Of a stretch of DNA of 11,191 bases, positions 1 to 6,372 are shown piece after piece (position 1 is the first letter of the stretch; every line of letters begins with the position of its first letter). Both the position numbers and the translations under genes were made by a program. Under the pieces are notes generated by a model. The model ran no database searches. It was not told the origin of the DNA and was given only the letters and a program-made list of their open reading frames with translations. Source of the stretch: Asaia bogorensis. GTDB lineage: Bacteria > Pseudomonadota > Alphaproteobacteria > Acetobacterales > Acetobacteraceae. The stretch covers positions 1 through 11,191 of the forward strand of contig CAMBXJ010000085.1 in assembly GCA_945871455.1 (NCBI GenBank), in the 5' to 3' direction.

Positions 1-16
1 TGGGACATGCGATACG

Positions 17-44
17 GCCGCCATTGGATGGGCCAAATGGCGGC
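17..44. repeat. Inverted repeat (9-bp stem) downstream of bamB
   Basis: Arms GCCGCCATT (17-25) and AATGGCGGC (36-44) are perfect reverse complements around a 10-nt loop. The repeat lies about 70 nt past the bamB stop codon, in the stretch between bamB and the left edge. There is no T-run on either side, so it does not look like a classical intrinsic terminator. It could be an RNA processing or stabilising hairpin between bamB and the next gene of the operon. That role is inference. Confidence 0.4.
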
Positions 45-111
45 GACCGACACGATCATTGTCACACTTCAGCGGTCCTATAGCATGGACCCAGCCGATT
101 TGTGTCCGTGT

Positions 112-1485
112 TTAACGGAAGGCTGTCACGCGCCCGTCGTCGGAGACCACCAGCAGAGTACCATCCGCCACCAGGGGCGGCACCGGGGACGCGGCTCCGG
201 ACAACGACTGTCGGCCCAGGATTTCGCCGGTATAGGGGCTGATCGACAGGGCTTCCTCATTGGTGCCGGTGACGACCAGCCGATCGCTGACCAGCAGCGG
301 GCCGTACCACGTCAGTGCATTCCGCTGCTTCTCTGGATTGTCCCAGCGCGGCAGCGGGGCGATCCAGGCAATTCGACCGTCGGTCGCGTTTATCGCCACC
401 ATTTCCTGGTCGGACGAAATCACGAACAGCCAGTCGCCGGCGACCAGCGGTGCGTCGACACCGGCCATCTGCCGTTCCCACAAGCGCCTTCCGGTTGGCA
501 GGTCGATGGCGGCCAGCAGGCCGCCCATGCTGATGGCGTAGACCCTGCCGTTGCTGATGACGGGTGCACCGCGGATGGACAGCAGGTCGGCGATGCTGGA
601 TCGGCCTCGGGTCGCGCCCAGGCCGTCGGTCCAGGCGACCCGTCCGGAATCGGCGCGCATGGCGGACAACTCGCCCGATCCGAAGCCGCCCACGATCAGG
701 CCGCGCGAATAGGCCGGGGCCGGGCGTCCAAGCAGCGACGTGGTGGGGGTGGAGGCCCGGTGCGACCAGAGGGTGTGGCCATCGCTGGAGGCCAGCGCGA
801 CCAGTTTTTCCTCGATCGTGGTCACGAAGATGCGGCCCTCGGCGATGGTGGGGGCGGATCGCGCGGGCGCCCCCAGTTCGGCCCGCCACCGCTCGGTCCC
901 ATTCACGGGGTCGATGGCGAGCACGTCGCCCAGACCGTTCACGGCATAGAGCGTGCCCTGATCGACGCCGAGCCCACCGCCGATATTGGTGCTTTCGTTG
1001 TCCTTGCCCTTGGTATCCAGCCGCCAGGCACGATTGCCGGTGGCCAGGTCGAAGGCTGATACCACGGCATCCGAGTCCATCGTGAAGACGACACCGTTGG
1101 CGACCACCGGTTGCGCCATGATCTTCCGACGATAGCCGCCGCCATCGCCGATATCGGACCGCCAGGCGACGCCCAGACGCTCATTCGCGGCCAGATGGCC
1201 CATGAAGTGAGCGGGATTGCCGCCGGCCTGCGGCCAGGCCGCGTTCCGCACCGCGGGCGGCAGCGAGACCTTCGGCACCCCTTCGCTGACCTGCAGGGCG
1301 GTCTGCCCGCTCATGACCGGTTCGCGCTTGCCTGGCAGTAGGATTTTTTTGGTGCCGAACCATTCGTCCCAAATGCCACATCCACTCAGCGCCAACGGGG
1401 CGAGCAGGGCAGCGCGGCGGCCCAACGCGCCGGTGGCGAGACGCCCCGTGGCGCCGTCCGAAATCACGTCAGGTTTGCGTGTCAC
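112..1485 (-). CDS. bamB: BamB-type outer-membrane assembly lipoprotein (PQQ-like beta-propeller)
   Basis: BamB is the beta-propeller lipoprotein of the BAM complex, which inserts beta-barrel proteins into the outer membrane from the periplasmic side. From the chosen start the protein has 457 residues. A short basic N-terminus, then RRAALLAPLALSGC, forms a lipoprotein signal with Cys36 as the lipidated residue. After it come about eight repeats of the PQQ-like pattern, each with a strand ending in a 'hyd-hyd-A-hyd-D/S...G...W' motif (for example AFDLATGNRAW, AIDPVNGTERW, AIDLPTGRRLW, AINATDGRIAW), which fits an eight-bladed propeller. GTG at 1485 is preferred because AAAGG sits 8 nt upstream; a TTG at 1506 would add seven residues. 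The neighbouring YfgM-like gene upstream is the usual partner. PQQ-dependent dehydrogenase repeats look similar, but the length, lipobox and neighbour favour BamB. Confidence 0.9.
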   Translation of the reverse strand: MTRKPDVISDGATGRLATGALGRRAALLAPLALSGCGIWDEWFGTKKILLPGKREPVMSGQTALQVSEGVPKVSLPPAVRNAAWPQAGGNPAHFMGHLAANERLGVAWRSDIGDGGGYRRKIMAQPVVANGVVFTMDSDAVVSAFDLATGNRAWRLDTKGKDNESTNIGGGLGVDQGTLYAVNGLGDVLAIDPVNGTERWRAELGAPARSAPTIAEGRIFVTTIEEKLVALASSDGHTLWSHRASTPTTSLLGRPAPAYSRGLIVGGFGSGELSAMRADSGRVAWTDGLGATRGRSSIADLLSIRGAPVISNGRVYAISMGGLLAAIDLPTGRRLWERQMAGVDAPLVAGDWLFVISSDQEMVAINATDGRIAWIAPLPRWDNPEKQRNALTWYGPLLVSDRLVVTGTNEEALSISPYTGEILGRQSLSGAASPVPPLVADGTLLVVSDDGRVTAFR

Positions 1486-1555
1486 GCCAACAGCCTTTCG
1501 TCCCAATCTGGTAGTGCCAACGGCTCAAACCATTGACCGAAGCACGGTCCGCCCC

Positions 1556-1592
1556 CCTCGTCATTGCCGGGCTTGACCTGGCAATGACGAGG
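1556..1592. repeat. REP-like palindromic element between yfgM and bamB
   Basis: Perfect 13-bp arms, CCTCGTCATTGCC (1556-1568) and GGCAATGACGAGG (1580-1592), flank the 11-nt centre GGGCTTGACCT. This 'GTCATTGCCGGGCTTGACC' type of sequence resembles dispersed extragenic palindromes that I recall from many alphaproteobacterial genomes. It lies in the 117-nt gap between the yfgM stop and the bamB start, so it would be transcribed as a stable hairpin inside the operon mRNA. I see only this one copy in the window. Confidence 0.7.
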
Positions 1593-1623
1593 AGCCGACC
1601 CGTATAGAATGCCGGATCATGTC

Positions 1624-2286
1624 TCAGCCGCCCAGGCGGCCGAGCATCGCGGTGCTGCGGCCACGGACGCCGGCGGGGGCGGTGACATCGTCTGCCAGGG
1701 CACGAAACGCGGCTTTTGCCACGTCTTCCCGCCCCTGGCGCAGGTCCAGCAGCGCCAACTGCTCTCGCGCCATGGGGCGCCACGCATTACCGGGCAGAAT
1801 CAGCGGCTTGAGGCGCGCTTCCAGCAACGCCGGATCGCCCTTGTCCAACTGACGTTCGGCCCAGAGCAGGCTGGCGAGATCGCGCAGCAGCGGATCGGCG
1901 GACGAATCGCCCGCGACCTGATCCCATAGGGCCAGCGCGCTCGGCAGATCGCCCTGTTGCGCCTTCAACGCCGCGGCCCGCAGGCGTGCCAGGATCCGAT
2001 ATCCGGGCGGCGCGCCGGCGGCCAGAGCCTCGAACGCAGCGATGGCGGCGGTTTGGCTTCCGACGCCGGCGATCGGCGACGCCTCGGTCAGGTTCATGGC
2101 ACTGACGAACTGGGCCGCGGCGGCGGCATCCTGCCGGGCCTGCCACCAATGCCAACCCTGCCAGGCTCCTGTCCCGGCGACGACGGCAACACAGCCGGCG
2201 ACGATCACCCCGCCGTACCGTAAGAGCAAATTCTTTGCCCGTTCGGCACGCAGCTCCTCATTGACCTCGTCAAAGATATCGACCAC
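1624..2286 (-). CDS. YfgM-like tetratricopeptide membrane protein
   Basis: This is a 220-residue protein with a short cytoplasmic N-terminus (MVDIFDEVNEELRAER). One transmembrane segment spans about residues 24-46. A periplasmic alanine-rich helical region with TPR character follows (repeated ALW/ALxxL helices, for example LPSALALWDQVAGD and QLALLDLRQGREDVAKAAF). This is the architecture of the YfgM/TPR_21 family. In Escherichia coli, YfgM is an ancillary SecYEG translocon subunit that works with periplasmic chaperones. It lies just upstream of bamB in the same direction, as yfgM does in other proteobacteria. The start codon is GTG at 2286. The ribosome-binding site is weak (AAGAAAG about 6 nt upstream), so the start is likely but not certain. 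No truncation is seen. Confidence 0.82.
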   Translation of the reverse strand: MVDIFDEVNEELRAERAKNLLLRYGGVIVAGCVAVVAGTGAWQGWHWWQARQDAAAAAQFVSAMNLTEASPIAGVGSQTAAIAAFEALAAGAPPGYRILARLRAAALKAQQGDLPSALALWDQVAGDSSADPLLRDLASLLWAERQLDKGDPALLEARLKPLILPGNAWRPMAREQLALLDLRQGREDVAKAAFRALADDVTAPAGVRGRSTAMLGRLGG

Positions 2287-2330
2287 TTGGCTTTCTTGTC
2301 CCGTCTGTCATCGCCCCCGAGAGGCGCCGG

Positions 2331-2360
2331 ACCATAGCGGCGGTGCGGCGTGGCCGCAAA
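2331..2360 (-). promoter_or_regulatory. Candidate sigma70-type promoter for yfgM-bamB
   Basis: On the minus strand, TTTGCG (2360-2355) is followed after 18 nt by TATGGT (2336-2331). Transcription would start about 35-40 nt upstream of the yfgM GTG codon. The match to TTGACA/TATAAT is only moderate. It is listed because it is the best-placed pair in the 217-nt gap 2287-2503. Confidence 0.28.
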
Positions 2361-2386
2361 CCGGCTGATGAGGCCGGGTCGAAATA

Positions 2387-2406
2387 ATGGTGGACATCCC
2401 CACCAT
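2387..2406 (-). terminator. Possible terminator after the 82-residue gene
   Basis: Arms ATGGTGG and CCACCAT (7 bp) surround a 6-nt loop. On the minus strand the stem is followed directly by TATTTC, a short U-rich tail. It lies 98 nt past the stop codon of the upstream minus-strand gene and before the candidate yfgM promoter, where a terminator would be useful. The tail is weak, so confidence is moderate to low. Confidence 0.38.
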
Positions 2407-2424
2407 CCGGGCTTTCCAAATAGG

Positions 2425-2455
2425 GCCGGGCGTCGCAAGCCAGGATGCGCCCGGC
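2425..2455. repeat. GC-rich inverted repeat (8-bp stem)
   Basis: Arms GCCGGGCG (2425-2432) and CGCCCGGC (2448-2455) are perfect complements around a 15-nt loop. The repeat begins 48 nt downstream of the 82-residue gene and precedes the smaller hairpin at 2387-2406. Together the two hairpins may end that transcript or protect its 3' end. No T-run adjoins this one. Confidence 0.45.
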
Positions 2456-2503
2456 ATGGTGGGCTGTCAGGTAGCGATAAGGTGGGGATCCGATCGCCCG
2501 GGT

Positions 2504-2752
2504 CTATGCCTCCTCGAAATTCTGCGGCAACCGTCCGGCGCGGAAGATGATGGTGGGTTCGTCGTCATACTCGCCCAGTTCCGGGTCGCCCGCCGTCGAA
2601 AACGCGACGACACCGGCTTTGGTCGGCACCAGACGCTCCGCGGTCCGGCGCGCGGTATCCACCGACTTGCAGCGGATCGGGGTTTCGGACAACAGCCGTT
2701 GCCCCTTCCCGGGTTTGAATGCCTGGACGAGATAGATCGTCTCACGAGCCAT
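2504..2752 (-). CDS. Small conserved-type hypothetical protein (82 aa)
   Basis: This 82-residue soluble protein starts MARETIYLVQAFKPGKGQRL and ends in an acidic stretch (FEEA). It has no signal peptide or membrane segment. The core ARRTAERLVPTKAGVVAFSTAGDPELGEYDDEP reads as a compact alpha/beta unit. I recall similar short proteins of unknown function from other alphaproteobacteria, but I cannot name a characterised family. The start is ATG at 2752, with AGGA about 10 nt upstream. It stands alone, divergent from the transglutaminase gene across a 272-nt gap and followed by two hairpins. The clean start, ribosome-binding site and balanced amino-acid composition make it a real gene. Function unknown. 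Confidence 0.78.
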   Translation of the reverse strand: MARETIYLVQAFKPGKGQRLLSETPIRCKSVDTARRTAERLVPTKAGVVAFSTAGDPELGEYDDEPTIIFRAGRLPQNFEEA

Positions 2753-3024
2753 GGGAGGGGATTCCTGATTATGGATGGGCTACAGCGCGCCTATCGCCGA
2801 TGACGGGTTCCGCACTTCATGCCCGTACTGGCCGGAGTCGGGATAGGAAAAAAAATCGACGCCCGTGACATGCGGCGCTCGCCACCTTATCTGTTGCATG
2901 ATCAGGTGCCATGGGAATCGCCCTGATATGGCGGATCGCGCCCATCACGTGCCTTGAATTGCCATTCGTGATGCGGCCGCAAGCCAATCGGCACCGAGTC
3001 CCCCACTTCATCCGAGGCACCAAC
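2753..3024. other. Divergent intergenic region
   Basis: This 272-nt gap between two divergent genes must hold promoters for both. Visible features are an A8 run at 2848-2855 (T8 on the minus strand) and a 6-bp inverted repeat, ATCAGG (2901-2906) with CCTGAT (2922-2927). I could not pick a convincing -35/-10 pair for either direction. The plus-strand frame stays open upstream of the chosen transglutaminase start (from 2911), but that extension has no ribosome-binding site and no family-like sequence. Confidence 0.4.
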
Positions 3025-3858
3025 ATGAAAATCCAGGTCGGCTACGAATTGATCTACGACTGTGTTCAGCCGACTCCCATGCTGATGCTGCTGCACGTCC
3101 ACCATTCCCGCGCCGGCGACATCGTCGCGCCGGACCATCTGAAAACCGAGCCCGCCGTGCCGGTCCATTCCTACCGCGACAGTTTCGGCAACTGGTGCAG
3201 CCGGATCGTGGCACCGCAAGGGCGGATCCGCGTTACCAGCAGCGCGACCCTGAACGATTCCGGGCTGGCGGACCCGGTCGTGCCGAACGCGCAGCAACAT
3301 CTGGTGCAGGATCTGCCGGACGGCGTGCTGGTGTTCCTGCTGGGCAGCCGCTACTGCGAGACGGACCATCTGTCCGAACCAGCCTGGCAGTTATTCGGCC
3401 ATGCCCCGACCGGATGGGCGCGCGTACAGGCGATCTGCGACTTCGTGCACAACCATATCAAGTTCGATTACGCGGATGCGCGCCCAACCCGCACCGCGTG
3501 GGAAACCTTCCACGAAAAGCGCGGTGTCTGCCGGGATTTTGCCCATCTTGCCGTCGCTTTGTGCCGCTGCATGAACATTCCGGCGCGCTATTGCACCGGC
3601 TACCTGAGCGATATCGGCATTCCGCCCCCCTATGGCGTGATGGATTTCGCTGGCTGGTTCGAGGTCTATCTGAGCGGCGCCTGGCACACCTTCGATGCGC
3701 GCAACAACACCCCCCGGATCGGACGGATCCTGATGGGCCGAGGCCGCGACGCGGTCGACGTGCCGCTGAGCAACACGTTCGGTCCCAACACGCTGGCCAG
3801 CTTCAAGGTGTGGACGGATGAAGTCGGGTCGCCGGCGCTGGCGGATTTGCCGGTTTAG
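3025..3858 (+). CDS. Transglutaminase-like cysteine peptidase family protein
   Basis: The protein has 277 residues. An N-terminal beta domain (about 1-120) precedes a transglutaminase-like core. The catalytic triad is visible: Cys169 in EKRGVCRDFAHLA, His221 in GAWHTFDARNN and Asp224 in the same motif. The cysteine helix and the 'W-F-E-V-Y-L...W-H-x-F-D' segment match bacterial transglutaminase-core proteins, which are mostly thought to be peptidases or amide-bond hydrolases. The substrate is unknown. ATG at 3025 is preferred because GAGG lies 7 nt upstream and MKIQVGYELIYD is the usual N-terminus of the family; the frame is open from 2911 but without support. There is no signal peptide, so it is probably cytoplasmic. 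It is monocistronic. I see no partner genes (alpha-E domain, circularly permuted ATP-grasp) of the kind that often accompany this family. Confidence 0.88.
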   Translation: MKIQVGYELIYDCVQPTPMLMLLHVHHSRAGDIVAPDHLKTEPAVPVHSYRDSFGNWCSRIVAPQGRIRVTSSATLNDSGLADPVVPNAQQHLVQDLPDGVLVFLLGSRYCETDHLSEPAWQLFGHAPTGWARVQAICDFVHNHIKFDYADARPTRTAWETFHEKRGVCRDFAHLAVALCRCMNIPARYCTGYLSDIGIPPPYGVMDFAGWFEVYLSGAWHTFDARNNTPRIGRILMGRGRDAVDVPLSNTFGPNTLASFKVWTDEVGSPALADLPV

Positions 3859-4165
3859 ACGACGCCCAATAATCACCGCGCCCAATCACCGCGCCCGCCA
3901 TCGATCGCGGGTCTCGGCACAGCGTCGCGGGTCCGGATCCGCCATTCACGAATTCCGGTGTTGACCTTTGCAAAGTCGCGGATAGGGCATAATCGCGCTG
4001 AGCGGAACGGAACAGCGCCTGAACCATGCGATCAAACAGGCCGCCAAAGCGGTTTGCCGTTTCCGGTCAGCATGAACGCACTCCAGCCTGTCGGCGCGGG
4101 CCCTGACGGCGTGGGCTGACCACGTTCCGCATGGACCAGGCGCCGACCACCGGCGGCTGCCTGTC
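3859..4165. other. Gene-poor convergent gap (307 bp)
   Basis: This region lies between the 3' ends of the transglutaminase gene and the solute-binding-protein gene. It holds a tandem 13-bp repeat (3871-3896), a perfect 10-bp palindrome CTTTGCAAAG (3966-3975), and AT-richer sequence with TTGACC and CATAAT hexamers spaced too far apart (21 nt) for a good promoter. A minus-strand frame (start 4027) has some protein-like sequence (MVQALFRSAQRDYALSATLQ) but no ribosome-binding site, and it runs into the transglutaminase gene. No clear terminator for either flanking gene is visible. Confidence 0.5.
3871..3896. repeat. Tandem 13-bp direct repeat
   Basis: AATCACCGCGCCC occurs twice in immediate tandem (3871-3883 and 3884-3896). 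A partial third copy, CGCCCAAT, lies just before it (3863-3870). It sits 12 nt after the transglutaminase stop codon. Replication slippage is the simplest origin. No function is evident. Confidence 0.75.
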
Positions 4166-5470
4166 CTATCGTGTGACACCGCCTCGGCGCAGTCCGCGTT
4201 GCCAGTCGGATGCGATCTGATCCAACGCCTCCTTTGCCGTCTTCTGGCCGATCAACGCCTGAGAGATCGGCGGGCGCATCGCCAATTGCAGCGCGTCCCA
4301 GGCCGGATGGGCCGGCGTTGGAATCCCGGTCTCGATCGCTTTCGCGGCGATCGGCGGCCAGCCCAGCTTTTCGGTCAACCCGGGATCGCGCAGCACCGAC
4401 CCGCGGGGTGGGGCATTGCCGCGTTCGGCGGACCGCAGCAGCCATTGCTTGCTGCACGCCATGCGGATGAATTCCAGCGACCAGTCCGGGTGCTTCGCGT
4501 ATTTCGGCACGGACATGAAGTGCCCGTCGATCCAGGTGCGGCTCTGCTGCACGTCTGTGTGGCCCGGCACCACGGCCCAGGCCCATTTGCCCGCGGTTTT
4601 CGACAGCGCCGGGTCGTTGATCAGCGACCCGTAGGGCGCGAAGGTCAGCGTCATGGCGTACCGATCACGCTGGCCGCCCGCGATGATCTCATCATACTCC
4701 CAGGTGGTGCATTCCGGCGGAGACGCCTTCATCTTCACCATGATGTTGGTCAGGTGCTCCAGGGCCGCGACACCCTTCGCATCGTTGATGAAGATCTCGC
4801 CGGTGTTGAAATCCAGCAAGCGTCCGCCGGCGGAAAACAGGCGGGCGGCGACCTCGGAGTAGAGGTTGGCACCCTGCTTGGCCATGACGCCGACCGCGAA
4901 CCGGTCCGGCGGCGTGTTGACGGCGGCGGCGACCTTTTCGAACTCGGCGAAAGTGCCGGGGGCCTGGGTGAAGCCGGCATTGGCCAGCAACGCCTTCTGG
5001 TAATGCATGATGCCGGTGGTGATGCGGTAGGGGATGCCGATCAGCCTGCCATCATAGCTCGCGGCCGCCTTGCTGCCGCCCAGGAAGTCCGCCCAGTCGA
5101 AGGACGCGTCGCGCGCGGTCATCTTCTCCACCAGCGGTTCGTGGTCCAGCAGATAGGGCGCCATCCAGCCGGCCATACTGACCGACCATTGCGCGATATC
5201 GATGCCGGACGATCCGGCACCCAACTCCGCCTTTAATCGCGCGCGCCAGGCATCGACGGGCAACATGGTGAATTCGACCTTGATGCCGGTGGCTTTTTCG
5301 AACGCGGGTGCCACCTCCTCCATCAGGACCTTTTTCCAGCCGCCCTGGTTTTCGCCGATATAGACCAGCTTGTCGGGCTTCGCCTGTGCCATGGATGCGC
5401 GAGGAGCGGCGGCGACCATGCCGGCGGCGGCGCTGGCCCCCAGCAGGCGGCGTCTGTTCAGTCCGGGCAT
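4166..5470 (-). CDS. Tat-exported ABC transporter solute-binding protein (CUT1/sugar type)
   Basis: This 434-residue periplasmic protein is the high-affinity receptor of the importer encoded with the two permeases upstream. The N-terminus carries a twin-arginine signal (NRRRLLGASAAAG) with likely cleavage after SMAQA (residue 30). The mature part has family 1 solute-binding features: APAFEKATGIKVEFTMLP near the start, then IDIAQWSVSMAGW, then GIPYRITTGIMHYQKALLANAGF. The length fits the sugar/glycerol-3-phosphate/oligosaccharide class. The ligand cannot be read from the sequence. ATG at 5470 has GGGAG about 7 nt upstream. The gene is last in the operon, 38 nt after the second permease. Tat export rather than Sec is seen in a subset of these proteins. 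Confidence 0.9.
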   Translation of the reverse strand: MPGLNRRRLLGASAAAGMVAAAPRASMAQAKPDKLVYIGENQGGWKKVLMEEVAPAFEKATGIKVEFTMLPVDAWRARLKAELGAGSSGIDIAQWSVSMAGWMAPYLLDHEPLVEKMTARDASFDWADFLGGSKAAASYDGRLIGIPYRITTGIMHYQKALLANAGFTQAPGTFAEFEKVAAAVNTPPDRFAVGVMAKQGANLYSEVAARLFSAGGRLLDFNTGEIFINDAKGVAALEHLTNIMVKMKASPPECTTWEYDEIIAGGQRDRYAMTLTFAPYGSLINDPALSKTAGKWAWAVVPGHTDVQQSRTWIDGHFMSVPKYAKHPDWSLEFIRMACSKQWLLRSAERGNAPPRGSVLRDPGLTEKLGWPPIAAKAIETGIPTPAHPAWDALQLAMRPPISQALIGQKTAKEALDQIASDWQRGLRRGGVTR

Positions 5471-5508
5471 TGTCGGTCTCCCTGTTGTTTAAATTTCGTT
5501 GTGGTGGT

Positions 5509-6357
5509 TCATCCCTTGACCGCGCCGGTGGACAGGCCGGTCACCAGATGACGCTGGGCGGCGAAGGAAAACAGCACCACGGGCAGGATCACCAGCATTC
5601 CGGACGCGGTCATGCCGCCCCAGTCCACGCCGGAATCGCCGCCCGAGAACCCCGCCATCAGCACCGGCAAGGTCTGGGTCGCGTTGTTGGTCAACACGGC
5701 GGCAAACAGAAAATCGTTCCATGCCAGTTGCAGGCACAGGATGCTGGCGGCCACCATGCCAGGCCGAGCGAGGGGGAGGACGACGAGCCAGAAGGCGGTG
5801 AAACGACTGGCACCGTCGATCCAGGCGCTTTCCTCCAGTTCGGCGGGCAGGTCCTCAAAGAAACCGCGCATGACCCAGACCACCAGCGGCAGGGCGAAGG
5901 TGGAATAGGCCAGTACCACGCTAAGATGGGTGGTGGTCAGGCCGATCTTGCTGAACAGCACGTACATCGGCACCAGCACGGCGATGGGCGGCAGCATGCG
6001 CATCACCAGCAAGGCGAAGAACAGCAGGGCGCTGCCCTTGAAGGGAAACCGCGCGAAGGCATAAGCGGCGGGCACGCCTACCCCCAGGGACAGACCGACG
6101 GCGCAGGCCGACACGATCAAGGTATTGACAAAAGCCTTCAGGAAATCCGCCCGAGTCAGAACGTCGTAATAATTTTCCAGGGTTGGCCACCAAAGGAACA
6201 GCGGCGGGTCGGAAAACACCTGTGGCCTGGTTTTCAGTGACAGGCCCAGCACCCACAGCAACGGCAGCAGGAACACGAAGGCCAGGGCGATCAGCGTGGC
6301 GTAAATCAGTCCGGCCCGGATCCAGGTATTGCGGCGCGAGCCGACCACCATGCTCAT
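5509..6357 (-). CDS. Carbohydrate ABC transporter permease, MalG/UgpE type
   Basis: The protein has 282 residues and about six transmembrane segments (roughly 16-38, 75-98, 108-133, 145-163, 200-220 and 250-268). The EAA-type loop that contacts the ATPase reads ESAWIDGASRFTAFWLVVLP at about residues 176-195. The C-terminus, QRHLVTGLSTGAVKG, is the standard MalG-family ending, so this is the second permease of a CUT1 importer and it is complete. The start ATG at 6357 is only 15 nt after the stop of the first permease, which suggests translational coupling. The Shine-Dalgarno match is weak, and a second in-frame ATG lies two codons in. It pairs with the upstream permease to form the membrane channel. 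Confidence 0.92.
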   Translation of the reverse strand: MSMVVGSRRNTWIRAGLIYATLIALAFVFLLPLLWVLGLSLKTRPQVFSDPPLFLWWPTLENYYDVLTRADFLKAFVNTLIVSACAVGLSLGVGVPAAYAFARFPFKGSALLFFALLVMRMLPPIAVLVPMYVLFSKIGLTTTHLSVVLAYSTFALPLVVWVMRGFFEDLPAELEESAWIDGASRFTAFWLVVLPLARPGMVAASILCLQLAWNDFLFAAVLTNNATQTLPVLMAGFSGGDSGVDWGGMTASGMLVILPVVLFSFAAQRHLVTGLSTGAVKG

Positions 6358-6372
6358 GCGACAATGCCCATG

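Noticed and set aside
7..1059. 350-codon open frame on the plus strand, antisense to bamB
   Set aside because: The composition is rich in Gly, Arg, Gln and His without domain features, and it mirrors the bamB codon pattern. High-GC genes commonly create such frames.
2848..2855. A8 run as a terminator T-tract on the minus strand
   Set aside because: No minus-strand gene ends upstream of it, and the neighbouring stem is only four base pairs.
2911..3024. 38-residue N-terminal extension of the transglutaminase
   Set aside because: No ribosome-binding site, not family-like; ATG at 3025 has GAGG at the right distance.
4199..5236. 345-codon plus-strand frame antisense to the solute-binding protein
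   Set aside because: No recognisable motifs, arginine/glutamine/histidine-rich, and the minus-strand gene is a clear family member.
5308..6240. 310-codon plus-strand frame antisense to the second permease
   Set aside because: Low-complexity His/Gln/Gly composition, opposite a complete MalG-type permease.
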